Origin: Lithospermum erythrorhizon
Lineage: Eukaryota; Streptophyta; Magnoliopsida; Boraginales; Boraginaceae
Length of the DNA: 64,000 nucleotides
Assembly (NCBI GenBank): GCA_019722365.1
Contig: JADFUC010002171.1
Span: 1-64,000, forward strand
Direction of reading: 5' to 3'
Shown: positions 35,687 through 48,492 of the stretch, piece after piece
How positions within the stretch are numbered: the stretch's first letter is position 1
How the letters are laid out: every line of letters starts with the position of its first letter
The notes under the pieces: generated by a model
What the model was told of the DNA's origin: nothing
Seen by the model: the letters and a program-made list of their open reading frames with translations, nothing else
Database searches by the model: none
Position numbers and translations under genes: made by a program

Positions 35687-36249
35687 TTATTAAATGTTGA
35701 AATTTATTATAATGTTAATGTCTCGATTCAGGTATGGTAGTTCACCCCCATGTTAAGTGTTCACTAAGCAGCTGACTTCTGTACTTTTCGCTATGGGCGG
35801 CATTTTTCATTTGTGTCCGAGTTATTGAGCCAGAAATTTGTTTGAGAGTTTTGTTCAGAGTGGCTAGGTGGCGTCAGTTGGTAGAGGATCGTATAGTCGA
35901 TTTTGATGTATTGTGTTGTTTTTTATTGTTATGCTTTGTTTTGGCTTTAGCGGCTTGTCGGCGATTGTCACTTTGGCAATTACGAGATGCAATCTGCATT
36001 ATAACTTTTGTAAGCTGCCCCGGCATTCTTGTTATTGGGATATGTTGTATATATATGGAGTTGGTTGGTTAGATATCACGATGGATTTGTAAAATTTTAA
36101 GCATTATTATTTTGAGAATATTAGCCAAATCAAATTTTTGGATGGCTTGAGTAGTTTTTAAAAGGCGAATTAGATCCGTCGGTTTGGTGACTCTGGTGTT
36201 TCGAATTGCAATGATTACCGCGCCGAGGCGGCGGCGCAGGGGTCGTTGA
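33898..36249 (+). repeat. Solo gypsy LTR inside the LTR of element D
   Basis: Starts tgtgccaataacc and ends ggtcgttga. It is collinear with the LTR at 2300-4860: ttgactttt block (34170-34310), atgtacatgtcattgtg (34861), tatactacggtata (35277), a TA microsatellite (35643-35682), and the end block gcgaattagatcc (36164). No primer-binding site or pol follows; instead sequence of element D resumes, so it is a solo LTR from recombination between two LTRs. The target duplication is not readable. Confidence 0.75.
35643..35682. repeat. TA microsatellite in the solo gypsy LTR
   Basis: About 40 bp of TA repeats at the site where the related LTR at 2300-4860 has only a short atatatatg run (4304-4312). 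Confidence 0.95.
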
Positions 36250-39200
36250 TTATATTCGTGCATTATAAGTATTCTAATATTCATATTGTATTATATGTTA
36301 TAAATCTGACATTGTAACAATTAAATCTGATCTTGGTATGATTATTTGAATAAGTTTATTCAAATTATATCATAGAAAACCCTTCAGTGCCATTAAGAAC
36401 AAGTTTAATTTGTTTAATATCGATTTTGTATTTTATAAATCATGTTTTATGAATTTACATCAAGTTTTAGATTTATGTATATTTATGTATAAATATATAT
36501 TATGAAATTTGATCCGTGTTTTTTCTGGATGTGTTCATATGTTCAAGGACATCAAAATTACATATTTTAGTGTTTTGATGATTTGTATAATTGTTTGCTG
36601 ATTTTCAAAAGGTTTACAATTATTTTAATTAGTTAATTACAAGTTAATTGTATTTAAAAGTCTTAAACTCAAAGTTTTCAACTATGAATAATTTTACAGA
36701 AACTTTATGTTACAGAACTTTATGTTACAAAGAACACCTCATTCAAAATTTGGATTTTTAAGAAATTTTTTAAGTATTTCTTATGTATTTTCGAAATTAT
36801 AAAGTATTAATAGTTAGAAATTGCATAATTAATTGTCTGTAATATATTCTTCAGAAAATCTAATTTGATAATTTTGAGAATATTATGAAAAATGTTTCCT
36901 GTGAAAATCAGAATTGTTTGAGTAGTTTAAAGCCCTAAAAACGATTTTGCAAAAGATTGAATTAATATATAAAACTAGAAATCTAACTTCCTCCTCTATG
37001 AGGTAGGGTGGTGTGTGACTATGGGTGGAAACTGGCGCCGCTTCGTGAATCGTCTTGTCTGTTAGGATTTTGAAAAAGCTAATCGATTTTAAATCTGATT
37101 TTAGGTTTTTTTAAGAGTATGGTAAATTCAATTTGGGATTTTTGTAAGAAAGAATATCATATATTAAATTATGGTAATTGTAATTACCTAATTTACAAAG
37201 ATGATTTTATCTAATTAGATGGTCCACTTTTAATAATTAATATTTTAGTTATTTATTTATGAAAAGGATAAACATAATAATAATTATCTAGTTATTGAAT
37301 ATATAATAAATATAATTGTTGTAAGTATTTATATTGTTATATATGCATAAAATATTTATTGGGCACGTTATATATATGTGTATCAATTAATTTTGATTAT
37401 ATATATTTTAGCATGGATATTCATTAATTGAATGATTTATCTCCTTTCTTTTTAATGTATATTTATTGAATCCATGCTATGTGATTTAATTTCTTGCATA
37501 TATATATTATAGTGGGAATGGAAAGAAAATATATTAATATGACCTGATTTTGTATTTTATTTAAAAACGGTATGCGAACCGTCTGATAGAACAATAGCGA
37601 CCCGGTGAGTCGTGTTATTTTATTTTATTTTTACCCATGACTTGCGTGTTGTCTTAGTTGGGTTAGTAAATAAATGTCTTTGCTTGTAAAGTCTTGAAGA
37701 TGGTGACTTTCACGAGGATGACATTTGGCAAACTTTAAAGTTTTCGAGTTGAAGAATGAAGACTATATTTTCTGAAAATGTTGAAATATGGCCTTATGTT
37801 AGTATCACACTTTGTAAAGTGTTGTAATATATTTATTTTATTTTAGGGACATATCATATATCTCATGAATGTGATTATTTGCTTTATTTTTCATGTTGTG
37901 CATATTACTTGAGTATGTGCTATTATATATATTAATAATAATCAAATAATATTAATCTCACCATTAAATTTAAGCAAAGTATCAAGCTAATTTTAAAATT
38001 GTGCGAGCTTTATCGCGACAGCAGGGCACCTTTGTGATGACTGAGTGTACTAGTGTCGTGATGGGTATGACAATGGATCATGTTGAAGTGATTTCCATGC
38101 GTTGTTGGCTTTCACATGATCATTCCAAAATAGGTATTGGTTTAATTGGTAGCTTAACTTAGGTGATTTTAAAATTGCCGTTGTGGGCTCGATGATGCAC
38201 AGCGGCGCCTGCTTAGGAGTGTTAGTGACAGAGTTGTGTTTGTGGTACCTGATTGGTTAGTGAATGCACATAGATTTACCTTCAAATTGGTTATTTGTAA
38301 TATGTTAGATGTCTTTGAACTACACTATCAATGATTGCATATTTTTTTTTATGATTGTACCTTAAATTTACCTATTTATTGACGTTAATTGGGCAAATTA
38401 AAACATAACTTCATTATGTGAAATAAAACTAGTTAAGAAGAAATCCATAAATTTGTGGTAATATGGTGTTATAAATGCTAAATGCATTTTCCTTCATAAG
38501 TCATTGAAGGTGGTTATGTACTAATAAAAGACAAGTATTGAATGCCGCAAATATTTAAAACTTGAATTAACCATATGGATACGTTACCTAAACTTAAGTT
38601 CAAGTTAACAACGTCATGTGATATGATTGAGAGATAATTAAATTTTGATCTCAATCGAAGGTGATGATACTATAAAGACTAATATGTCATATTGTCTTTT
38701 AGCCACCATACAAGTTTTAAATAATTAGTTTAATCTCTTTTATAACTAAATGAGAACACTATTGAATGATCTTGAATGTTGTGTATCTACATTTCAAGAC
38801 ATGTCATTGGTATTTAGTTTCATCAACAAGATGAACTTTGTTCATGGTGTGATGAAACATAAAGCAATGATTTATAGAACTAATAAGCATTGTTGTCGGC
38901 TTGGATTACCGCATCACTAATAAAGTTGAGTGCACAAGGATCTATGATTTGAAGTAAATGATTAACTTCATTATTTCAGATGTTAAGCACAGAAAGAAGT
39001 ACATTAAGTTACACTTGATAAATAGAAATAGAGGTTTGATAAAACCTCATATCTCAAATGATTTGCTATCAAAATTGCAATGTCATTGTGGCTAAACTGC
39101 CAGTGTCTTGGATACTGTTTTGACTCATATGGTTTAAATCACGATTATGAGCCAAGTATAGTAGTATCCGGAAAACAAGGTACAAAGAAAGATAATTGAG

Positions 39201-40128
39201 CTCTTGTGTAATGTTAGATAACTACATTATAAGAGCACACAATTTAAATCATCCATGGATGGTTGAAATTTCAAACTGTTTTTCTTTTTGACCTATATGA
39301 CTAGAAGTGGATGTCATTAGAGGAATGTCATTATAAGGTGATTCTAATTAGAGGAATTTCATTATATTATTCTTCTTAAAGGACATGATATTTTGAATAA
39401 CAAACAATTGAGTGACGCTTGTGAAAAATGACTTTAACAAAAATTGAGTTTAATCTTGCAAAGATATATTGAGTCAACTCTTACTAGACTTAGTGGGAGG
39501 TTTGTTAATCCTTGTTTACTTCGTATGTTCACATACAAGTTGATCGATGACATAAGTCGTTGAATGATGCATCAGAATTGATAAGAATATGGGAAGGACC
39601 ATATAAATACTATCAAGTTCTGAATTAAGTATCTTTGACATGAATGTCTTATTATCCAAAATGAGACATCATTCGATCTTAAAACGTGCTTAATAAGATC
39701 GTAAAGTAAGGGTATGTTTAATGAAATTAAAACACAATGGATAAAATCTTTCAATTTGGTATACCAAAATAATTTTCATTCTACCTTAGATGTGTCACTA
39801 GTTGAGTGACACAAGTATGAATTGTGTTCAATGTAATTGAAATACAATGAATGGAATAAATTCACATATCAAAAGTTGTTACACTTACCTTTAAATTAAA
39901 TTATTCATACTCAATTGTAACACAACTCAAGATTTATGTTTGATAAACAAACATTGAAAACTTCTCGTATGGACAAGTTAATATTATGTCACTGAAGTAG
40001 ACAAAATTTAAAACGGGGTCTAATGTTGAGATTATTTCATCATGGACATAGCGAGGAAAGGCGATATTTATTTCCATCACTATAGGAGTACAATTTATTG
40101 TATATCGTATCTTTATTATGAAGTACAT
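36250..40128 (+). mobile_element. Element D, end of 5' LTR, leader and internal region
   Basis: LTR tail to about 36381, then a leader that matches C (57741-59560) and A reversed. Shared blocks include tgattttgatgatttg (36564 in variant form), a shortened GC-rich patch (37000-37060), and gacaatggatcatgtt with gatttcca downstream (38070-38096). From 38300 it matches A (reversed), with blocks such as ctttgaactacact (38315) and attgaatgatcttgaat (38762). No gag, protease, integrase or RT motif could be read, so D looks like a non-coding relative of C. It is interrupted by A at 40129. Confidence 0.65.
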
Positions 40129-41081
40129 ATTTAGAATCTAGGATGAATTTCATTTGTGATACTTACCAAATTCATATATCCGGATCTTCAAAATGATATA
40201 AATTAATCTAAAATTCATATAATGACTTATATAAATACAAAATTGCCAGAGATGCAGTCGATTCTATCTCCAAATCTTTTCTGAAGCCTCCGCTTTGAAT
40301 TCATCGTTAAGCACTTGATGTAGTGCCTCTGGTTAGTCCGCACGAGGAGAGGTTGAATCCACATTTGCATACGCTAAAACATGGTAGGGTGGATGAAAAT
40401 CCAAGAGAAGAATTTTCAATTCTTCTGCAGCGATGACTTCGACCATTAGAGAAAATGTAAGGAGGTTTTTCTTTGTTTCATGATGTTATGAAACCTAAAT
40501 GATAGGATCACTTATAGTGGTCCATCATTTGGTTAAAATCAACGAGCGGTTAATGAGCCGACTCGTTTGATTTAATTAGCGTTAAGTAAATCAAGCACTT
40601 AACAAGATTGTTAATAGTAACTAACAAGTTACTATGAAACTCAACTAACTATCGAATTAATTCAATTGACTAATTAATTAGTCGGGTTCATCAATTTATA
40701 TTTTACATTATCGTGCCAAAATTCAATTGAGAATATTCATGATTACAATCGACTTCTCAATTTTAGCAAATGTTGTTTAATTTCATACATGAAATATAAT
40801 TCAACGTCCACTTTGTATGTATGTGACATACAGGCTTTCGAGGTAATAGTAAGTTGTATAATAATAATAATTGACGATTACTATTGTTATAGCGATTAAT
40901 GATAAGATCTAACAATCGCTCATAACCCCTTAAATTATTAGGAGAACCAGCTGGTAATATACAATTACTAAAGTGAACACTAAGTTCGATAATCATATTT
41001 AACCAACCCGGTAAATGAATTGATACCGCAATTGTCCCCAGCGGGCATAATAAAGGGAATCAATTTTCATTGATTCCAACA
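40129..41081 (-). repeat. 3' LTR of element A
   Basis: On the minus strand it starts TGTTGGAATCAATG (41081 downward) and ends near tagattctaaa (40131). Shared with the other LTR of A are the ccctttattatgccc block, aatttaaggggttatgag and catgaaatataattcaacg (+ strand). Confidence 0.85.
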
Positions 41082-41099
41082 CTCCCTTTTGCCCTTGGG
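41082..41099 (-). promoter_or_regulatory. Polypurine tract of element A
   Basis: On the minus strand cccaagggcaaaagggag immediately before the LTR start. It fixes A as minus-oriented. Confidence 0.75.
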
Positions 41100-43476
41100 C
41101 CGATTACTATACAATTCCTTTATCCAGCGATCTACAGTCGTGGGGTAACTATAAGAAGTGTGTCCTTAAACACCCACAACTTTCTTTTCAGTATGGTGAA
41201 TAAGCATTTATGGCTTCCCGTAAACCAATGGAGTACCGGCGTATTGAGGCTGAGATCTTCCTTGTATATCAGGGCGAATAAATCCCTCGATACTCGACAT
41301 CCCATCGTTATACTCATTTTAGATGTGCGTTATAATCTCCGCTTAAAGGCGGTCGTTTGGTCATAGTCAAGTCTGCAGGCTTCATGCCAGCGAGATAGTT
41401 ATATATCGTAGGTCTAGGGTAATGAGACCTAAAATTCTAAACAAATATCATAGGACACATATATACATATCTTCTATGAATTCGTTTCGATTATTACTAG
41501 GCTCCCCAGTCGTAGGACCGGCTGACCAGCGGTATTAATCTAGTCCTAGCAGGGCTAGCATTGATCAATCTTGATCACTAATCGAACTTTATACGTGTTA
41601 GTCATATGATGCTTGTCATGCAACATCGGCATCGTGAAGGCCTTTGGCTATCCTATGTTTACTACAGGCTTGAAGAGTTGTAATCAACGATTCATGTTGC
41701 CTCTAGAAAGCATAGACTAACCCCGAGGGATTTAACTTTTCACTGTCGAGGATCTGATACATGTATATTATATATTTCAACGACTGTGAAATAAATAATG
41801 GGTAACTGACTGAATGAATCATGCATTCATGTAGTTTAGTTAACAATAAAGATTAAACACAAGGAACTTTTGTTTTTAATTGATTATAACTTATTAAGAG
41901 AAGTGAATGAAGCCCAGCTCACTTGAACTTTGCACGTTAGGTTCGCCGTTAAACTCGTGAAAAGCAAACTTGGTTGAATGCGTAGGGGAAGGATGCCGAC
42001 TCCGAGGATGCATCTTTGAAATCCATACATGGATCGCTAGCTTGCATGACTTCTTAGGTCGTTTCATGACATGGAAAGCAAAAGGATAGTGGTATAATCG
42101 CTTCCTTTATCAAAATACTACTTACAAGCTGATCTTTACATTCATCGACCGGTCATGACTAAGGAATAATTGATGACTAAGATTATCGACATAGTCATGC
42201 GACTATGATCAAAATGGGTTTGACCACTTCTGAGGGTTCTCGGGTAGGTTTACAACACAACTTGAAGTGTGTTAAAACACATTTGTCTTATTAAATGTAT
42301 ATTCTTTTAACATGACATTACCCGACAAAGCAGATTGGTAGTCGAGTTGTAGTCTTGAGTTCAAGTTTCCTTTTAGTTTTCATCGAGCATACTAGACTCA
42401 GTCCTATTATTGAAATTCTTGGCTAATAGCTATTCATATGTTTGTTGTCCATAATGCTACTATCCGTTCGAGTTACACAGAGTGAAGATCAACAAGCTGA
42501 TCCATTCCATTGTAACTATAGTTACCTCTATTCCTTAAAGTTCTTGCCAAGCGTATTCCGAATCAGCGTGAATACCTTAAGTAAAACTTCAAATTACATC
42601 CGCAGTAAATTGCTACGTCATAGTTGTGGTGTACAACACGTGACTTTCACACGGCGTGCGGTGAATGATTACTATATAATAATAAGCTTGACAGCTACCG
42701 TTAATGTGAGGCCGCACTAGTGGGATTAGACCTCAATGAAGAGTTGCACTTGTCAATAAGAGGAATTTGTCTATTTATAGAATTTAATCTATTATAGATT
42801 TCAATCACCTCGAGCTTCGCTGACATCTTAAACTTAACAAACAAATATGTACAAGCTCACATATATATAATGTGACTAATTATAGCGTGTCACGTATGGC
42901 CCCAGGCTCACAATGTACAAGAAACCCCTAATCACTACATACCACTTTAAGGTTGTAGGAGATTTCTTCAACTTAGTGTATTAAACTTCATTATCTTGGG
43001 TTGAACCACTTGACCTTTAAGGAACTCAAGGTTAACTTCATCATGATTCTTGATAGTTTTCATCAGGAAATTATCAAAGTGAGGAATTTAACTCCATTAT
43101 ACTCAATCTTAAGTTTGCAACTTTAGATTCTAGTAGTATAGAAACTTTCTTTTATATTCTCGCTTGAGATGTGGAGTTCCAATAACAATGTCAAGTATCC
43201 ATCATCGTTGATCATTACTTAGGAACATTCTTTGGATCACTTGCTTAGACCCACATGTTACAACTTGTGGAATAGCAATAAGAAAGTTTGAAATAAACAT
43301 GGCGTAGTCAACTTGATGAATATGTTTAATCTTGGTTTCTCGACCAAATGTGATTAAGCGCTGTTGATTGCTCATTTAATGAGAATATATTTATTACTTC
43401 TGATGATTCACCATCCAGAAGGTAAAATAGAATGGGCTCTTATTTCTGATGAATCACCATCCAGAAGATAAATTAG
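41100..43476 (-). other. Element A internal region, 3' part
   Basis: Non-coding as far as can be read. It corresponds to D at 51129-52173 in part; for example, the tgtgttttaacacac block occurs at 42269 (reversed) and 52051. A short tandem duplication lies at about 43398-43475 (ctgatgattcaccatccaga twice with one change). Small ORFs at 41070-41366 and 42442-42720 lack any motif. Confidence 0.5.
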
Positions 43477-45650
43477 AGCTTTATACTCTGTAACGCGACC
43501 ACGCCACAGGAATTAAATGCAGCCTGAGTTAGAATACAAATGCAAATCACGGACATAAGAAATCCGTCGATGGATGACTCAAATTTAAAAGACATCTTTC
43601 TTGAAATAACTCAATAAAACAGCTATACAACGGACAGAATATTTTTAAGAAAAAGAATCCATCGTGTATTCTAACCACAGAATAACGACTTGACATACAA
43701 CATATCTCAATCTGAAAAATCAACAACGGCGGCCGAGAAATCCCAAAACAACAACTATATAGACAACCGAACTACAATCTAGATAAAATAATGGGCGCGA
43801 GATCGCTCCAACCCGCGCCCATTGCTAAGCTGCAAGCACAATCACCGAACTGACCCGAAGGCGAACGGCGCCACACAATCGACTAGCAATGAGAGTACGC
43901 CCGTAGCGAAATAGGGTGCTTAAGGCTGCGAAGCTTAGTGAATATATATCTCAAGAATGAAATTAACCTCAATCACGCGCACTTAATTGTATCAAAGTAG
44001 TTGATATCGGGATACAATAGGTAAGTAATACATAATATTATTCAACAAGATCTATCTGAAGTCATTAGCAATTTCATTATCATTTACGTGTTCGCAAATT
44101 TGTCCGTCATAACATTCCAAGATGATGGCAATCAACAATAACATACATACATTTCAAGAAAAAGCGTAATATCTGTGACGATCACTCTACCTTACTCACA
44201 TCAGCCCGACAAGGGCGACATCACAACTCAACAGCCTAATAAACTCAACAATTTTATCCAGCAGCGAAACTTTATCGACCCAACGACATCGACACAGCGA
44301 CTCGACCTTCCCGTCAACTCAATATGAAATCCGGTTCTACAACTAAAGCGCATATAATCCAACCTCAGCACATGGGAAAACTTATGCTGTCGACGCAAGG
44401 TATGCGCCCAAATCGTAGCAGTGCGAAGCAAAACACCGCGCTTATACAAGGTATAAGAAAATACCGAATAATACAACTTCCCCGACAAAGATCATCAAAT
44501 CATATACAACTCTTCCTAATACGACTCGACATCACCAAAACACCTATACGACTCGTGAGACCCACGGTTACAACCCAACCAACCAACCCATAATTCACAT
44601 TCAACATATAATTTAACACAAAATCATATACATACACGTATCCAAATGTCAGTAGTTAATGTCGACACGTGTGAGATAAATACTCACGCTTGGCTAGCAA
44701 TGAAACTACTCCCTGCTTTATTAGCACGTGACTCTTCGCGCTCAACGCCTAATCAAAACACGAGAGATAAAAATTACTATTTACTACCATAATAACAACT
44801 CTATTTAGTTATTTATCCAACAACGACCGTTTGAATTCAAATTATAACTTAAGATGAAAAAGATTACTACGCGAGTTAAACCCGGAAGCTAATAAAGCGA
44901 AAAAAATTGAGCATCATATTTCCTTGATCGGCCATCGCTCCTCAAACGCTAACACTTTAAACAACATTCAACCCAAAATGGAAGCTTATTCTAAACCCGA
45001 TATATCATTAATTATTTCAATTCCAAATATCCAAATACTATAAACTGCCAACTAATCTTATGTCTCCCATCCTTCTTGCCAAAAACCACTGACTCAAACT
45101 CCAAAACATCTAACAAAAGTCCATTAACATACTTTTGCAACTAAAATTGTATTTGGAAAGTCAACCTAAAAGTCAACTAACTTATTCCATAAATTTCAAC
45201 CACAAAAATCGATTCTAATCACTTCTAACAACAATATTCAAGCTTAAATGATACATCTCTACCATTTTAAAGTCTCCAAAAATCTCAAATCACAAAAAGT
45301 CAACAAAAGTCAAACTTATAGAAATGGTCAAGCTATGGCTCAAAATGTCGAATTTGAAGATAAATCATAGCTTTGATAATAATCAAGATGGAGTGAATTG
45401 CAATGAATTATAAAGAAAATGCAAAAAAAAAAAGCCCCAGATAGGGAAGTAGGGGTTCGGCGCATGGAGGAAGAAGGGAGGGGAGTTTGGTGATTTGGAT
45501 AATGATGATGAATGGTGATGTGGTGGAGTAAGATATTTATAAATGTTTAAGAATAGTTTGGTTTTCGTTTCAATTTCTCTTCTCGGTTTTAATAACACAA
45601 CTCGAACATAAACTTAACCCACCCCAAATAATATTATAATAATGTACGGG
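43477..45650 (-). repeat. Solo gypsy LTR inside element A
   Basis: The left end is ctgtaacg at 43477-43485 and the right end is near gattgta (45650). Shared with the LTR at 7534-10767 are gcctaatcaaaacac (44748), agtcaac blocks (45158-45310) and the purine-rich end segment (45400-45540). A's sequence continues across it when compared with D at 51296-51400. The flanks tatact and gtact suggest a degraded 5-bp duplication. There is no internal pol, so this is a solo LTR. Confidence 0.7.
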
Positions 45651-46696
45651 CCGATTGTACGTACTTTCAGCCGTATATTCGCATATTATTTCATTTAAAT
45701 GACACTTAAGTCGTTTGTTAGATATGATTTATTTATGTTGTCATTTGTATCAACGCATTTAGCTTTAAATGCATCAAGAGTGGGCAACTCAGCGATATGT
45801 AGGAAGGATTCGATCTTGGATTGGTGTCTCCTGGAACCAGCAATCATTCAAGTCAATATCTATTTCCACTTATTTGTGCCACTTGTAGAGGAGCTACATA
45901 TGTCTGATAAATTGCAACACTATAGTAGATGGAAATAAATATCGACTCATACGGTTATGTACAAAATGACTTAATATGAAACTTTGGATCGGTTAAACTA
46001 TATCTCTTCTGATGACATATCTGCTTAATCTATACAGGCGTTTCAAAAGTTTGTTTATCATACACAACTCTTGAGTTGTCTCGGTTGAACACTTAGAATA
46101 GAATTAGTTTAAAAGTGCGTGTAGCAACTTTAATATGTGAAATTATTTCATTCTATTGTGTTTCGGCCGTTAAGCGCGATCGCTGCTTAATGTCATCGAT
46201 CTAATGACCTGCATCCAGGTTAGAATGAAATTCTCTTGGTATGTGAAATTGAAGATTTCATCTGGTTGTGCTTCTTCATTAAATACAATTCCTTAATTAC
46301 GTATCTTAGCAAATGCGTTTTGAATTAGATTGATATGCCGTTCTTAGGATGATATATTACTTATATCGATGATACTTCGGCTAGAACTTGATGGTATTCA
46401 TATCATATACTTATCAATTGATGTATCATTCAATGACTCAAATCTTTTAATTAACTTTGTATGTAAACATACAAACTTAATTTAGATTAGTGAACCTCCA
46501 GTAAGTCTAGTAAGAGTTGACTTAGTTCATCTTTCAAAGATTATACTCAGCGGTAATGTTTTTCCTTAATCGGAATCACGATATGGAAACATGTATCAAA
46601 CTTATGACATTAAATTTCTAGTCTTACAAGTGCGAAAGAAAAGTTTAGAATCTGACCACTTTTTGCTAATGCAGGCCGCAAAAATGTGTGTGTGTG
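45651..46696 (-). other. Element A internal region, middle
   Basis: Matches D (+) around 39000-40128 and 51129-51345 in reverse; for example, gatggaaataaatatcg (45929) equals reversed cgatatttatttccatc (40064). No coding motif was found. Confidence 0.55.
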
Positions 46697-46957
46697 TGTG
46701 ATATGTTTGATATGATTTGATTGGTACTACTCGTACCACCAAATGCATCTTATTTTGAGCTCATCTCGCAAGAACCCCCGATGTTAAGCGTGCTTGACAC
46801 GGGGAAGTGCGAGATTGGTGACCATGGGAAGTTTACCATTGAGCACACAGTGAGGACAAAAGCGTCTTTGGAATGACCCGTGGTGGTGGTTTTGTGAGGG
46901 CTTGATCCGTCAAATCTAATAAGCATTCACCGACCAGTGCGCCGGGCAGGCATTACA
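46697..46957 (+). mobile_element. Cassandra-type TRIM solo LTR carrying a 5S rRNA-derived region
   Basis: tgtgatatg start and ttaca end, about 261 bp, a normal size for a Cassandra LTR. Inside, agaacccccgatgttaagcg then tgcttgac (46771-46798) and gagattggtgacc then tgggaag (46811-46831) match the 3' two-thirds of plant 5S rRNA. They include forms of the internal pol III promoter parts (A box gttaagcgtgcttg, intermediate element gattggtgac, C box tgggaag). Only one LTR and no internal domain are seen. It is not a functional 5S gene. Confidence 0.75.
46783..46830 (+). promoter_or_regulatory. 5S-like internal pol III promoter (A box to C box)
   Basis: gttaagcgtgcttg (A box), gattggtgac (intermediate element, consensus GATGGGTGAC with one change), and tgggaa (start of C box). 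Spacing is disturbed between A box and intermediate element, so activity is doubtful. Confidence 0.6.
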
Positions 46958-48330
46958 GCCTTCATGGAGGATTTAAGCGTGTGATCTTATAATGTAATTA
47001 AGCTGTCATTCTGCCAGAGAAACTTGATAAGCTTTCTTTGTATCTGTCTTAGCTATTGTCATACTTGGCTCATATTCATGATTAAATCATGTGAGTTAAA
47101 ACTAGTGTTCGGCAATATTTGTTAGCCTAACCAAGACATTACGGCTTTGACAATAAAATTATTTGAGATATAAAGATTTAATCAAATCTACTGCTTTTCG
47201 ATTCCTAAATGTTACTTAAAGACCATCTTTTATGCTTTAAAGTTCGAGAAATAATGAAGTGAATCGTTCATTTCAACTTATAGTTCATGTCTGACTCAAG
47301 CCCCATACAAGTGATGTGAGAACATAATAGATAACTTTGCTTATTTGGTTATACATACCATAAGCTTTTGTTTAAATCGCGATTCATGAATGCCATGTTA
47401 AATAAATGTTAAAGAAACTAAATACCAATCACATGTCTTGAGATGTAGATACCGCGATATTCAAGATCATTCAATAGTTTTTCTGATGAGTTATAAATAA
47501 GATTAAAATATTTATTATTTAAAGGCTTGTTTGGTGGCTAGAAATAATAGCAGATATTGGTGTTAAATGGCATTCGTCACCTTTGATTGAATCAAAAATT
47601 AAGTATCCTTTAATCATATCATGTGACTTTGTTCACTTAGACAAAGTTCATCTGGCGTATCAACATGATTGAATCGAGTCTTAAATGTTTGTGGTATTTA
47701 AAAGTTTATCCTCTATTAACATACAATAGATTCTGATGTTTGAAGGAGATCGCGTTATAGCAGCACTTTATTTCAACAAGTCATTGATTTCTCCTTAACT
47801 TATTTTATTTCACAGTATAAAGACATGCATTTAGTTTGTGATAAATGGTGGATAAAATAAGTAAACTAAATATACCAAACATAATAGGAAGTATGCAACT
47901 TAAAATAAATGAGTGTAGTTCAAAGCAATCCATACATATTTACAAATGAATTGTAAATATAATACCCGTCTTGAATCTCACAAAATACACAAGGTATCAA
48001 GATTCGCTATACCAGTTCAAGCGGCAACACTAAATACATTTTGAATCAAATATAATAGTAGTTATCAACCAATTACGTAAGTAATATGCAAGGTACCAAA
48101 GTTTATTATGCCCGATTCAACTGACAACCTTTATATATTTTGAATCGGCATAATAGCATGTTGCAAACGATTCACGAGCTTACATAACTCTTGTGTGTTG
48201 GCATTACCATACAGGATGCTACGACTGTATCTCAAACAAACCGGTTAAGCATACCCGATTAAATCAAATAATTACTTGGGTGATCATCGAAAGCCCTGAA
48301 AGTTAGTGGAAATTATGACATGATCCGTTT
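46958..48330 (-). other. Element A internal region, 5' part
   Basis: Matches D (+) at 38300-39250 in reverse, with shared blocks attcaagatcattcaata (47459) and gtgtagttcaaagcaat (47914). No gag is recognisable, where C has one at the equivalent place. Confidence 0.55.
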
Positions 48331-48346
48331 ATTAAATTATCAATTA

Positions 48347-48492
48347 AGCGTAACACTACCGTCGTAGTGTGCCCGGATGATGCAACCCGATTTCACAACT
48401 TTAAAATTAGCTTGCAAAGCGTAACACACTACCATCGCTAGTATTACTTGATGATGCAACCCGATTTCACAACTTTAAAATTAGCTTGATAC
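48347..48492 (-). repeat. Tandem duplication of about 72 bp in the leader of A
   Basis: gatgatgcaacccgatttca with its downstream ttaaaattagcttg occurs twice (48376-48413 and 48452-48489), with gcgtaacac-type sequence between. C and D have one copy. Confidence 0.7.

Noticed and set aside
46741..46850. 5S rRNA gene
   Set aside because: The 5' third is replaced, the promoter spacing is altered, and LTR-like sequence with TG and CA ends surrounds it. This fits a Cassandra-type LTR, not a 5S gene.
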